This document shows, piece by piece, positions 25,083-33,068 of a stretch of DNA of 64,000 bases. The notes below the pieces were generated by a model. That model did no database searches. It saw only the letters and a list, made by a program, of their open reading frames with translations, and was not told the origin of the DNA. The stretch's first letter is position 1. The number at the start of each line of letters is the position of its first letter. Origin of the DNA: an uncultured Nonlabens sp. (GTDB lineage: Bacteria > Bacteroidota > Bacteroidia > Flavobacteriales > Flavobacteriaceae); the NCBI GenBank assembly GCA_947491755.1, contig CANLKV010000002.1, forward strand, positions 620,001 through 684,000, given 5' to 3'. The translations under genes were made by a program, and so were the position numbers.

Positions 25083-26435
25083 ATGAACCGCAAACTATTA
25101 ACAATAGTCTCGCTGGTCTACCTATGGTCTAGTATAATGGTAGGGCAAGTAGGTATTAACACAATTGTACCCACAGCAGACCTAGAAATAAGAGCAGACT
25201 CTTCTCCTGGTGTTGACAAATACAATGGTATTATTATACCTAAAGTAGCTGCCTTACCAGTGGTAGGTAGTCCAGAGTACCCCACCGCTACTCAATCTGG
25301 ATTGTTACTTTATCTAGATACTATAGATAGTTCTCGTGGTGTTTATTTGTTCAATGGAAGTGATTACATCAAACTAGAACCAGCATCTGCAAGCGGTGCT
25401 TTTTTTAATCAAGGAACTTCCATCTTTACAAGCACAACAACTGATAATATAGAAAGACAAGGAAATGTAAGCATAGGCAGCGGGCTTAACTCTGCAAAAC
25501 TTAATATAGACGTAGTTAGTGCTAATAGTTCTGCTGACCCTATCGGAATTAAAGTAGAGAATAATAATACGGGTACAGGAAGCACCAATACCTATGGAAT
25601 ATTTTCTGAAAACAACAGCAGCACAGGTGGCGCCGGTGTCAAGTATGGTTTGCGATCTGATGTAAGCAGCAGCGGCGACAGCGATCGCGTAGGAATTTAT
25701 AATAATGTAACCTCCTCCAGCGGGAGTAATAATAAAGGCGTGATAGGAATCAATAATGTGGTGGGCGCAACAACGGGAACAAGCTCTACAAACATAGGAA
25801 TCCGATCAGAGATAGGTACATCCTCTAGTAATGCTAATAGTTATGGAATATTAAGTATAGCCCGAGGTAGCGATGCGCAAAATAATTATTCTGGTTATTT
25901 CCAAGGGGATAAATTTGCGATACGCAACGAGGATGATAGCGATGGTTATGAGTTACCTACAAGCGATGGAACAGCTGACCAGGTTCTAACCACAAATGGA
26001 TCAGGAACGGTACAGTGGCAAGATGCAAGGATAAATCCTATACAGTTGAGTTTATGGCAAGGTGGTATTTATGATATCAATAATCTCAATACCTTGACAA
26101 ATCTTGTAGGAATAGAAAGTATTATACAGGCCACAGATATCGCTGCGAGTGGTAATCTTCAAATCAAACTTGTAATATGGGTAACTGAATATGCCAGTAC
26201 TACAAATTTTGAATTATTAGCGTTTGACAGCACCGGCAACCAGTCCACTCCTATCGTACAATCAGATCTCAATTATCAAGATAACGTATCTGGTGGGTTT
26301 GTCACTTCCACCTGGCAGGATTATGACGCAGGCACTACCGCAGGAATTTCTCAATTTATACTGCGTGGCTTAGTAAGTGGATCAGACAGCAATGCAAAAC
26401 TATCAAGTGCCTATTTGTTGATTAGACCCAGATAA
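25083..26435 (+). CDS. Secreted fibre/adhesin-like protein of Bacteroidota type
   Basis: The 450-residue protein has a signal peptide (ending IMVGQVGI) directly followed by VGINTIVPTADLEI, the start seen in many secreted Bacteroidota proteins that resemble phage-tail-fibre or adhesin repeats. Residues of about 130-280 are Ser/Asn/Gly/Thr-rich and carry loose repeats built around YGI/VGI/IGI and NNT or SSTN. This is followed by the common linker DQVLTTNGSGTVQWQDA and a C-terminal beta-rich domain of about 140 residues. I do not see the usual type IX sorting domain. It is likely exported and structural or adhesive; the function is unknown. A hairpin terminator follows. Confidence 0.7.
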   Translation: MNRKLLTIVSLVYLWSSIMVGQVGINTIVPTADLEIRADSSPGVDKYNGIIIPKVAALPVVGSPEYPTATQSGLLLYLDTIDSSRGVYLFNGSDYIKLEPASASGAFFNQGTSIFTSTTTDNIERQGNVSIGSGLNSAKLNIDVVSANSSADPIGIKVENNNTGTGSTNTYGIFSENNSSTGGAGVKYGLRSDVSSSGDSDRVGIYNNVTSSSGSNNKGVIGINNVVGATTGTSSTNIGIRSEIGTSSSNANSYGILSIARGSDAQNNYSGYFQGDKFAIRNEDDSDGYELPTSDGTADQVLTTNGSGTVQWQDARINPIQLSLWQGGIYDINNLNTLTNLVGIESIIQATDIAASGNLQIKLVIWVTEYASTTNFELLAFDSTGNQSTPIVQSDLNYQDNVSGGFVTSTWQDYDAGTTAGISQFILRGLVSGSDSNAKLSSAYLLIRPR

Positions 26436-26447
26436 TACGGTAAAATA

Positions 26448-26475
26448 AAACACCCGGCCTTTCGGTTGGGTGTTT
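26448..26475 (+). terminator. Hairpin terminator after the fibre-like gene
   Basis: The arms 26448-26455 and 26468-26475 form an 8-bp outer stem extended by further GC pairs around a TTTC loop. The T-run is short. Confidence 0.7.
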
Positions 26476-26533
26476 GTATGAATGCTTTTATCAACATTTC
26501 AATTCAGCGGAGCAAATGGATGGTCGTTGACCA

Positions 26534-26549
26534 CGCTTTCGCGAAAGCA
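26534..26549. repeat. Dispersed palindrome copy 7 (last base changed, intergenic)
   Basis: The 14-bp core GCTTTCGCGAAAGC is intact; the last outer base is A instead of G. It lies between the convergent fibre-like and hsp20 genes. Confidence 0.9.
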
Positions 26550-26602
26550 GTTTCTCTAGATCCTATCGTTATTAAGTATATATCAAAAGAAATCAAGTTT
26601 CC

Positions 26603-27028
26603 TTATTGCAAGGCGATGGTACGCTTTGCCTTAGGCAGCGCTTCTTCCTTTTTAGGTAGCGCTAGGCTAAGGATGCCATTGTTATAAGACCCTTTAATCG
26701 CATCTTGATTAACAGTATCAGGTAAATTAAAGCTGCGTTTGAAAGATTTCTTTACAAACTCCTTACGGGTAAACTGCTCGGTCGTTTCTTCTTGCTTATT
26801 CTCTACCTCTGCATAAATTGATAAGATATCCTTATCAACCTCGATAGTGACATCATCTTTAGAAAAACCTGGAATCACCATCTCTAGGCTAAAGTGATCT
26901 TCTGATTCTGAAATATTTACCGCCGGATGGGTCGTACGCATGGCAGTACCACCTGCATAATCGTTGTTAAACATTTCATCTATTAAACTAGGCAACCAAT
27001 TGTTTGCTGTTCTCTGTGCTATTTTCAT
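26603..27028 (-). CDS. Small heat-shock protein, Hsp20/IbpA family
   Basis: The 141-residue protein is an alpha-crystallin-type holdase that binds unfolding proteins. ATG 27028 (MKIAQRTANNWLP) was chosen; an 8-residue in-frame extension exists but is not family-like. The alpha-crystallin domain spans about residues 36-135, with PAVNISESEDHFSLEMVIPGFSKDD, the FTRKEF-VKKSFKRSFNLPD stretch, and the GxLxL motif NGILSLALPK. The C-terminus lacks an obvious I-x-I tail, ending ALPKAKRTIAL. It is a single gene. Confidence 0.93.
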   Translation of the reverse strand: MKIAQRTANNWLPSLIDEMFNNDYAGGTAMRTTHPAVNISESEDHFSLEMVIPGFSKDDVTIEVDKDILSIYAEVENKQEETTEQFTRKEFVKKSFKRSFNLPDTVNQDAIKGSYNNGILSLALPKKEEALPKAKRTIALQ

Positions 27029-27131
27029 GATATTAATTTTAAAAGTTAACATCTATCAATAGTCAAACGAAATACCAAACAATAAAAATGTCTTTTTGTC
27101 AGTAAATTAACCTAAAAAGATGACATATTGT

Positions 27132-27557
27132 CTAGTTGTTGGTTGCAGCATGGATGCTCAGTAATTCTTGTGCCGGTATCTCCCCATGTGGATAACGACT
27201 CATTGTGGCGAGCAGTTTATTGACGGTTACCCCACGTATTCCGTAACTCAACGCAATCTCGTGTAACAATTGCAATTCGCTATCCTCTACCTTGCCGTCT
27301 ATGTGCATCATTAACATGAGTCGATGAAAGTGAATGATGCGTTTTGTAAACTCCTGCGGCGGTTTTACCGGTTTACTAGTTGGGTTTTCTAGCATCTTTT
27401 GTAATTGATCCATTCCTACATCCATGCGTGATGCAATGGCTTTAATAAACTCAATTTCCTCTCTTTTAAGATGCTCATCTGCATAGGCCATCGCTATTAA
27501 TTCTCTCAAAATATTTGTACGCTCTTGTATAGTATAACTCATAGATAGGTTTTGCAT
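27132..27557 (-). CDS. TerB-like small acidic helical protein
   Basis: The 141-residue, mostly helical protein resembles the TerB/tellurite-resistance fold: an N-terminal helix pair (LRELIAMAYADEHLKREEIEFIKAIA) and a matching second half (LMLMMHIDGKVEDSELQLLHEIAL). Each half has an acidic Asp-x-x-(hydrophobic)-x-x-x-E repeat typical of TerB-like metal- or effector-binding proteins. An internal Met at residue 6 (27542) is an alternative start. It is divergent from the DUF2254 gene with a 69-bp gap. It is not evidence of tellurite resistance; the function is unknown. Confidence 0.65.
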   Translation of the reverse strand: MQNLSMSYTIQERTNILRELIAMAYADEHLKREEIEFIKAIASRMDVGMDQLQKMLENPTSKPVKPPQEFTKRIIHFHRLMLMMHIDGKVEDSELQLLHEIALSYGIRGVTVNKLLATMSRYPHGEIPAQELLSIHAATNN

Positions 27558-27626
27558 GATCTAAAATAATCAATACTTATGAAATTATTAACCTGTGACT
27601 AGCATGCTGCTGCCTAATTTTAAAAT

Positions 27627-28910
27627 ATGATCATACTTACCCGACTGCGCTCGTTTCTCAACCCTATCACTAGCAGCATTGCTTTTTACCCCACTCTTTA
27701 CGCAATCACTGCAGTGACCTTAGGCCTCATGATGAAATTTGCAGAAAGTAAAGGGATCTCTACCTTTTTGCAAAAAAATGCCGCCACCATGGTGGTAAAC
27801 GATGTGGATACAGCACGTAATATACTGACCACACTTATTGCGGGTGGTATTAGTATGCTCGTGTTTTCATTTTCTATGGTAATGCTATTGTTAAGTCAGG
27901 CAGCCTCAAATTATTCACCTAGGGTATTGCCCAGCCTTATATCAAACCGCAAGCATCAAACCATCCTAGGAATCTTTCTAGGCTCTATTCTATACAACGT
28001 TTTTACGATCATAGGGATCGATCCTACCGGGAAAGAAGCATATCAATTACCTGGATTCTCATTGTTATTAGGCATAGCTAGTTCCATCATCGCACTGGCA
28101 GCTTTTGTTTATTTCATTCACAGTATTTCTACTAGCATTCAAATCAACAATATTTTACGGGATATATTCAATACATCACACGATAGGCTATCGCATCTGA
28201 TAGAAAACTCTGACGATAACGATGATTTTCCAGATACCAGCGAATGGTACACTTATAATACACTGAAAAGCGGAACCATTCAGAATATAAGTATATCTGG
28301 ATTGCTGCAATTTGTTAAAGATGCTGACACAAGGATTGACGTCCTTGTCATAAAAGGAACTTATGTGTACCTCAACGCTCCTTTTGTGAAATCAGAAAAA
28401 GAACTGGAGGAGGATCAAATAAAAGAGCTATTTAAAAACTTCAATTATTCTGAATCTGAGCTGGTAAGTGATAATTATATATTAGGCTTCAAACAAATCG
28501 CTGAAATAGGCATAAAAGCGATGTCACCTGGTATAAACGATCCAGGAACGGCACTGGATGCGATCAACTATATAGCAGAATTATTGGCTTTACGCATGCA
28601 AAAAAACGACACGCATACCGTCAAAAACGAAGAGAATCAAAATGTAATCAATTTAAAAGCGACTGATTTTAAGGTTCTTATTTACAACATCATGGCGCCA
28701 TTCCGTACGTATTGTAAACATGATATGACCGTTACACAGCAATTATTTGCCATGTTGATTCATCTAAAACAACAAAAAGCGAAAGATCCATCTTATTATG
28801 AGATCATTCAGCGTGAGGCGCGCCTGTTACTAGAGGACAGTAAAGAGGTTATTACTAACCAGGTTGACACCCAGGTAGTAAAGAATCTTTACGCTAGGCT
28901 CTCTGATTAA
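27627..28910 (+). CDS. DUF2254 membrane protein
   Basis: The 427-residue protein matches DUF2254. It has about four transmembrane segments in the first 200 residues (around 15-36, 68-90, 113-133, 145-165), with the recurrent [22 protein letters not shown] segment broken by a polar SP turn, and a soluble C-terminal half of about 230 residues with [15 protein letters not shown]. The family is uncharacterised but widespread, and may act as a channel or sensor. Its last 4 bases overlap the convergent panB. Confidence 0.82.
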   Translation: MIILTRLRSFLNPITSSIAFYPTLYAITAVTLGLMMKFAESKGISTFLQKNAATMVVNDVDTARNILTTLIAGGISMLVFSFSMVMLLLSQAASNYSPRVLPSLISNRKHQTILGIFLGSILYNVFTIIGIDPTGKEAYQLPGFSLLLGIASSIIALAAFVYFIHSISTSIQINNILRDIFNTSHDRLSHLIENSDDNDDFPDTSEWYTYNTLKSGTIQNISISGLLQFVKDADTRIDVLVIKGTYVYLNAPFVKSEKELEEDQIKELFKNFNYSESELVSDNYILGFKQIAEIGIKAMSPGINDPGTALDAINYIAELLALRMQKNDTHTVKNEENQNVINLKATDFKVLIYNIMAPFRTYCKHDMTVTQQLFAMLIHLKQQKAKDPSYYEIIQREARLLLEDSKEVITNQVDTQVVKNLYARLSD

Positions 28911-29725
28911 TATTGTTCGTTTTCATTAGGAAAATCTGTGCTTTTTACATCGCTCACATATTGCGACACTGCCTTACCCATATCTTCATAAAGATTCATG
29001 TAACGCCTTAAAAATCGAGGATGGAACTCGTGAGTCATACCGAACATATCATGAGAGACCAGTACCTGACCGTCCACACCGGCTCCAGCCCCTATGCCTA
29101 TTACTGGTATTGAAAGACTTTCTGCTACTTCTTGTGCTAGTTTTGCTGGCACCTTTTCTAGAACCAGGGCAAAACAACCTAGCTTTTCTAGTGCTAGAGC
29201 ATCTTTCTTTAATTTGGCAGCTTCCTCTTCCTCCCTAGCTCTTACGGTATATGTACCAAATTTATAAATAGACTGTGGTGTCAACCCTAGATGCCCCATC
29301 ACCGGTATACCTGCATTTAAAATACGTTTAATCGACTCCATCACTTCCTTTCCACCCTCTAGTTTTACCGTGTGCCCACCACTTTCTTTCATAATGCGTA
29401 TTGCTGATCTTAACGCTTCCTTGGGATCGCTTTGATAGCTACCAAAGGGTAAATCAACCACAACCAATGCACGCTCTGTAGCGCGTACCACACTACTAGC
29501 GTGGTAAATCATCTGGTCCAAGGTTATTGGTAGAGTCGTTTCATGACCCGCCATTACGTTACTCGCGCTATCCCCTACTAGAATTACATCCACACCAGCA
29601 CTGTCGATAATCTTTGCCATGGTGTAATCATAGGCCGTTAACATGCTAATTTTTTGATCTGCCGCCTTCATTTCAGTTAGGGACTTGACGGTGATGCGCT
29701 TGTATTCTTTTTTTGCAGTGGACAT
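28907..29725 (-). CDS. panB: 3-methyl-2-oxobutanoate hydroxymethyltransferase
   Basis: The 272-residue TIM-barrel enzyme transfers a hydroxymethyl group from 5,10-methylene-THF to alpha-ketoisovalerate, the first step to pantothenate and coenzyme A. Motifs are [29 protein letters not shown] (metal-binding Asp), [19 protein letters not shown] and [20 protein letters not shown]. The length is standard. No panC or panD is nearby. Its 3' end overlaps DUF2254 by 4 bases, and its start is 57 bp from the divergent NTF2-like gene. Confidence 0.96.
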   Translation of the reverse strand: MSTAKKEYKRITVKSLTEMKAADQKISMLTAYDYTMAKIIDSAGVDVILVGDSASNVMAGHETTLPITLDQMIYHASSVVRATERALVVVDLPFGSYQSDPKEALRSAIRIMKESGGHTVKLEGGKEVMESIKRILNAGIPVMGHLGLTPQSIYKFGTYTVRAREEEEAAKLKKDALALEKLGCFALVLEKVPAKLAQEVAESLSIPVIGIGAGAGVDGQVLVSHDMFGMTHEFHPRFLRRYMNLYEDMGKAVSQYVSDVKSTDFPNENEQY

Positions 29726-29782
29726 AAATGTATTTTGAATGGTAAAAATACTAATATTACAAACACTTCAACAGCGATACCT

Positions 29783-30256
29783 ATGCAACTATATGTTAGA
29801 ATAACTCTGTTTTTATTTGCTTTCGCGAAAGCGTATTCTCAAGAATCCCCAGCCACAGCAACAACAGACTCGATACTCTACAATCATCCTGCAAGTCTTG
29901 TCGTAAAACATTTTTTTGAAGATTTTCATGCTCAAGACACAGTAGCTCTTAAAGAATATTTTGATGATAAAGCAATCTTGCACTCTCTATCCATTAAGGA
30001 AGAAAAACGTGAGGTAAGCACAAGTACCGTTGAAGAATTTTTAAATGGGATCGCAAAAATTCCAGCTACTGTTGCTTTTAAAGAACAACTTACAAGCCTA
30101 GAGATCATTGCAGGCAATGATATCGCTACCATCCATACCGATTATAAATTTTTAATCAATGAACGTCTATCACACGTGGGTCGCAATGTTTTCACTTTAA
30201 TCTCTGTAGGTAATGAATGGAAAATCATTCAGCTAGCAGATACTCGCCTGTATTGA
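29783..30256 (+). CDS. Secreted NTF2-like (SnoaL/DUF4440-type) protein
   Basis: The 157-residue protein starts at ATG 29783. Residues 1-19 form a signal peptide whose end (AFAKAYS) is encoded by the dispersed palindrome. The mature part follows the NTF2-like cone fold pattern: a helix HPASLVVKHFFEDFHAQD, then strands ATIHTDYKFLIN and FTLISVGNEWKIIQLAD. Such domains may be enzymes or binding modules; no catalytic residues stand out. It is probably periplasmic. The stop directly abuts the convergent PH-domain gene, with no spacer. Confidence 0.75.
   Translation: MQLYVRITLFLFAFAKAYSQESPATATTDSILYNHPASLVVKHFFEDFHAQDTVALKEYFDDKAILHSLSIKEEKREVSTSTVEEFLNGIAKIPATVAFKEQLTSLEIIAGNDIATIHTDYKFLINERLSHVGRNVFTLISVGNEWKIIQLADTRLY
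29818..29833. repeat. Dispersed palindrome copy 8 (first base changed, in a signal peptide)
   Basis: The core is intact; the first outer base is T. It encodes AFAKA at residues 13-17 of the NTF2-like protein. Confidence 0.9.
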
Positions 30257-31768
30257 TTACATCCAGTAACGCTGGGATAACAGCACCTGATTATTTAGTT
30301 TATTTTTAAGTGCGATCACTTCATTTTCTCCGAAATAGCGCAACCCCCTTGTTCCCGCTGCGGTGTGTAAATTAAAATGGATTTGTTTGCGCCGTACTAA
30401 AAAAATACTACGCCATTTTTCTACCGCTTGCATTTTGTAAATCGGCACCATACGAACCGTATGAAATAACCATCCAGACTGCATCACGACCAGGTGGTCA
30501 TCAGATAAAATGCGTGTTGCTGCACCATCACGATAAGATTTATACAATAAAAAAACGTAGAGCAATAAAGCAATAGCAGATAGCACGTAAAGACTGTAAT
30601 AAGCAGCAACAGCCACCGCTGTAAGCAAAGGAATACTTATAAAATAAAAAGTCAACCTAGCGTGAGATAACGGGAAAGAGTTGATTTGCTCAGGGTCTTT
30701 CAATGCGGGTTGTTCAAAAATCAATTCTTGTAAAAATGTTACCATGGCTGGGGTACAAGCAGGAACTTCTGCGCTGGTTATAGCCGCACTTCCCGATTGC
30801 GCCTGGAACATACGCGCTGTATTGTAATTGAGCAAACGTCGCAACGGGTTTGTGTGAAACTCAAGAATCTGTACTTTTTCAATAGGGATTTTAATCTCTT
30901 TGCGCTGTAACAACCCCATTTCAATTTCTAGATAATTGCCTTGTCGTTGTAATTTATAGCCGTAATATTTATTGATGACCAGCACCATACTTACCAGTAC
31001 AGAGAAGATAGAAAAAGCCAGTACACCTAGAACAAACAAGCTGAGAGTAGCATACCCTGCTATTTCTTCCCATTCAAAACCTTCAAAGACATTCCCGTAA
31101 AATTGCTCTACAAAATCTTTAATATTGTACCAAAAACCAACGGTTACTCCCAGTGCAATCCCGCCGCTACGCAAATGATTTTGAGTTATTCCTACTTTAA
31201 GCAGGTCTATGATATCTAGGGTAAGTAATTCATTTGCCGCCGCTGGTTTTGATGGCGTTTCATGACTTACGTCTTCATCGTCAGTTATAGCAACCTCTTC
31301 ATTAGCTTGCTGTTGTTTTATTTTTGCTTTGTCTTGCAACAGGTTTTTAAAGCTCTCGGCAAAGGATCGGTCCAGGCCAGGAATTTCTAACTCTTTTGCT
31401 TTTGATCCCGCTGTTTCTACCTCGACCGACACGATTTGTAGTAATCGCTGAATCAGGTTTTGATTGATATTCACAGACTGGATGCGTTCTAGTGGGATGG
31501 CTTTGCGTTCTTTATTAAGTACCCCTTTTTGTATGATCAGTTCGTCTGCTTTTACATGAAAGGTAAAAAAGTAATAATTGAGAAGGGGCGATACCAGCAA
31601 TAGCAGCGCTACAATAGCATAAAGGCTCAAAACAACCCACCAATTATCTAAAGCCCTAGCGCCAAAGGTAGAATACAGCGCTACACCAATAAGCCCACGA
31701 ATGTTTTTAAATACATACAGTAAAATGCTCTTGCGACTTTGCCTTCTAGGTTCCTGCAGGTTAAGCAT
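30257..31768 (-). CDS. Membrane protein with bacterial PH domains (YdbT-like)
   Basis: The protein (503 residues from ATG 31768) has paired transmembrane helices (about residues 20-60, 190-260, 365-405) separated by three bPH2 domains, each with a strand set such as KAIPLERIQSVNINQNLIQRLL and KIPIEKVQILEFHTNPLRRLL. The start at 31816 would overlap the upstream gene by 56 bases; 31768 gives an 8-base overlap and the usual EPRRQS N-terminus. The YdbS/YdbT pair is known in Firmicutes and Bacteroidota, with a poorly defined role that may involve membrane stress or bacteriocin resistance. Confidence 0.82.
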   Translation of the reverse strand: MLNLQEPRRQSRKSILLYVFKNIRGLIGVALYSTFGARALDNWWVVLSLYAIVALLLLVSPLLNYYFFTFHVKADELIIQKGVLNKERKAIPLERIQSVNINQNLIQRLLQIVSVEVETAGSKAKELEIPGLDRSFAESFKNLLQDKAKIKQQQANEEVAITDDEDVSHETPSKPAAANELLTLDIIDLLKVGITQNHLRSGGIALGVTVGFWYNIKDFVEQFYGNVFEGFEWEEIAGYATLSLFVLGVLAFSIFSVLVSMVLVINKYYGYKLQRQGNYLEIEMGLLQRKEIKIPIEKVQILEFHTNPLRRLLNYNTARMFQAQSGSAAITSAEVPACTPAMVTFLQELIFEQPALKDPEQINSFPLSHARLTFYFISIPLLTAVAVAAYYSLYVLSAIALLLYVFLLYKSYRDGAATRILSDDHLVVMQSGWLFHTVRMVPIYKMQAVEKWRSIFLVRRKQIHFNLHTAAGTRGLRYFGENEVIALKNKLNNQVLLSQRYWM

Positions 31769-32264
31769 GGGCAGCCGTCTTTTTTGAAATAAATTCTTTG
31801 AGTCTATGAGCGTCATCTGGATCTAGCCCTGACAAATTCAAGTCAGAGGAGCTACCACCGGCTGTATAAATTTCTAACTCACATAAATTAAAGAGGCGAT
31901 CGATGGGACCATCTTTAATCTCTGTGTGCTGTATTCTATTAAAGGGTACCGTGGTTTCATAATGAAATATCCAGCCATGCCTGTAGGTAATGTCCAGCTC
32001 GCGCAGCACATAACCGCGCACAAAGTACTCCTTATATGCAAAAAATAAAGATAGTCCTAAAAGCACAATTAGTACAGGAAATGCTATCCATTTATATGGC
32101 ATGTCATCCACTAAAACAGTAAAAACGACAGCGCCTATAAAGAGCGGTACAAAATAGATGAATCTAGAGATGAGCTTTTTATTCAAAAAACGCTTGGGGT
32201 GTTTTTCAAAAAAGGAATCCTCTACCGCGGGTAGATCCACAGGAAATAGCTGCTCGTTTGTCAT
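31761..32264 (-). CDS. Membrane protein with a bacterial PH domain (YdbS-like)
   Basis: The 167-residue protein has two transmembrane helices (about 34-55 and 60-82) followed by one bPH2 domain (GWIFHYETTVPFNRIQHTEIKDGPIDRLFNLCELEIYTAG in several pieces). It is the small partner of the larger PH-domain protein: the two genes overlap by 8 bases, and the order small-then-large is the YdbS-YdbT arrangement. It begins 1 bp after the MazG-like gene, so all three genes are likely one transcript. Confidence 0.82.
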   Translation of the reverse strand: MTNEQLFPVDLPAVEDSFFEKHPKRFLNKKLISRFIYFVPLFIGAVVFTVLVDDMPYKWIAFPVLIVLLGLSLFFAYKEYFVRGYVLRELDITYRHGWIFHYETTVPFNRIQHTEIKDGPIDRLFNLCELEIYTAGGSSSDLNLSGLDPDDAHRLKEFISKKTAAHA

Positions 32265-32265
32265 G

Positions 32266-32658
32266 TTACAAATGCTTTTTTAAAATAGCCCCAAAGTCTG
32301 GTTTGAAATAATCAGGACCCTTGAGAACCTTGCCATCCTCTCTGTAAATAGGTTCTCCATCTGCACCCAGCTTGCTCATGTTAGACCTTTGGATTTCATC
32401 AAATACCTCTTCTATCACTTCTTGCATACCATGCTCAATGATTGTCCCGCACAAAATATAAAGCATATCTCCCAGCGCATCAGCTACCTCTACTAGATCG
32501 TCATTTTTTGCAGCCTCTAGATATTCTTCATTTTCCTCTCGCATTAATTCATAGCGCAATAGTTTGCGTTCTAGCGATATAGCGATGGTAGGATCTTTTT
32601 GAATATTTAATTTGAATGCTTTATGGAATTCTTCTACGGCCTGGATATGCTTCTTCAT
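32266..32658 (-). CDS. MazG-like nucleoside triphosphate pyrophosphohydrolase
   Basis: The 130-residue all-alpha protein has the MazG/PRA-PH signature: ELMREENEEYLEA (E-x-x-E-x-x metal motif) and VADALGDMLYIL (ExxD-type second motif) about 20 residues later. Members hydrolyse (d)NTPs or phosphoribosyl-ATP to monophosphates and pyrophosphate; the exact substrate here is not clear. No his genes are nearby, so a house-cleaning role is more likely than histidine synthesis. It opens the three-gene set with the PH-domain proteins. Confidence 0.82.
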   Translation of the reverse strand: MKKHIQAVEEFHKAFKLNIQKDPTIAISLERKLLRYELMREENEEYLEAAKNDDLVEVADALGDMLYILCGTIIEHGMQEVIEEVFDEIQRSNMSKLGADGEPIYREDGKVLKGPDYFKPDFGAILKKHL

Positions 32659-32696
32659 AGTTTATTGATCATTTCTATTGTAATTTTACAAAAAAT

Positions 32697-32927
32697 ATGA
32701 CCATTATGATGACTCTGCTAGCAATGATTAAAGATCCTATGTTCACTCAAGGTCAAATCATCTTCGGGATCTGTTTTTTTGTTGTATTTGTCGTCATCGT
32801 AAGCATTATGTACGGTCGTGATAAGTCGTTACACCGTAAAAACTATAAAGGCGTACGCTGGATTTTAATTGGTTTTCTTGCATTTTTCCTTCTGCTGCTT
32901 GCGATTAAATTTGGTTTAAAGGAATAG
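32697..32927 (+). CDS. Small two-helix membrane protein
   Basis: The 76-residue protein has two predicted transmembrane helices (about residues 18-38 and 54-72) joined by a basic loop (YGRDKSLHRKNYKGVRW), so the loop is probably cytoplasmic. It is divergent from the MazG-like gene, with a 38-bp gap. Start options are the first ATG at 32697 or Met residues at positions 4, 5 or 10. I recognise it as the kind of short membrane protein conserved in Flavobacteriaceae, without a known function. Confidence 0.62.
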   Translation: MTIMMTLLAMIKDPMFTQGQIIFGICFFVVFVVIVSIMYGRDKSLHRKNYKGVRWILIGFLAFFLLLLAIKFGLKE

Positions 32928-32941
32928 TTGGTTGGAATGTA

Positions 32942-32957
32942 CGCTTTCGCGAAAGCG
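32942..32957. repeat. Dispersed palindrome copy 9 (perfect, intergenic)
   Basis: A perfect copy lies in the gap between the small membrane protein and the convergent TonB-dependent receptor. Confidence 0.95.
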
Positions 32958-33068
32958 TAAACACCGCCTAAATTCTAAAGAATCCAAAAGCTATTTTGCC
33001 CGCACACCATTGTCAAAACAAAAAAGACGCCTAATAAAGGCGCCTTTTGTAACATATTATCCTGTTTT

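Noticed and set aside
27132..27557. Tellurite resistance gene
   Set aside because: TerB-like folds are widespread and no other ter genes are nearby; the fold does not show the function.
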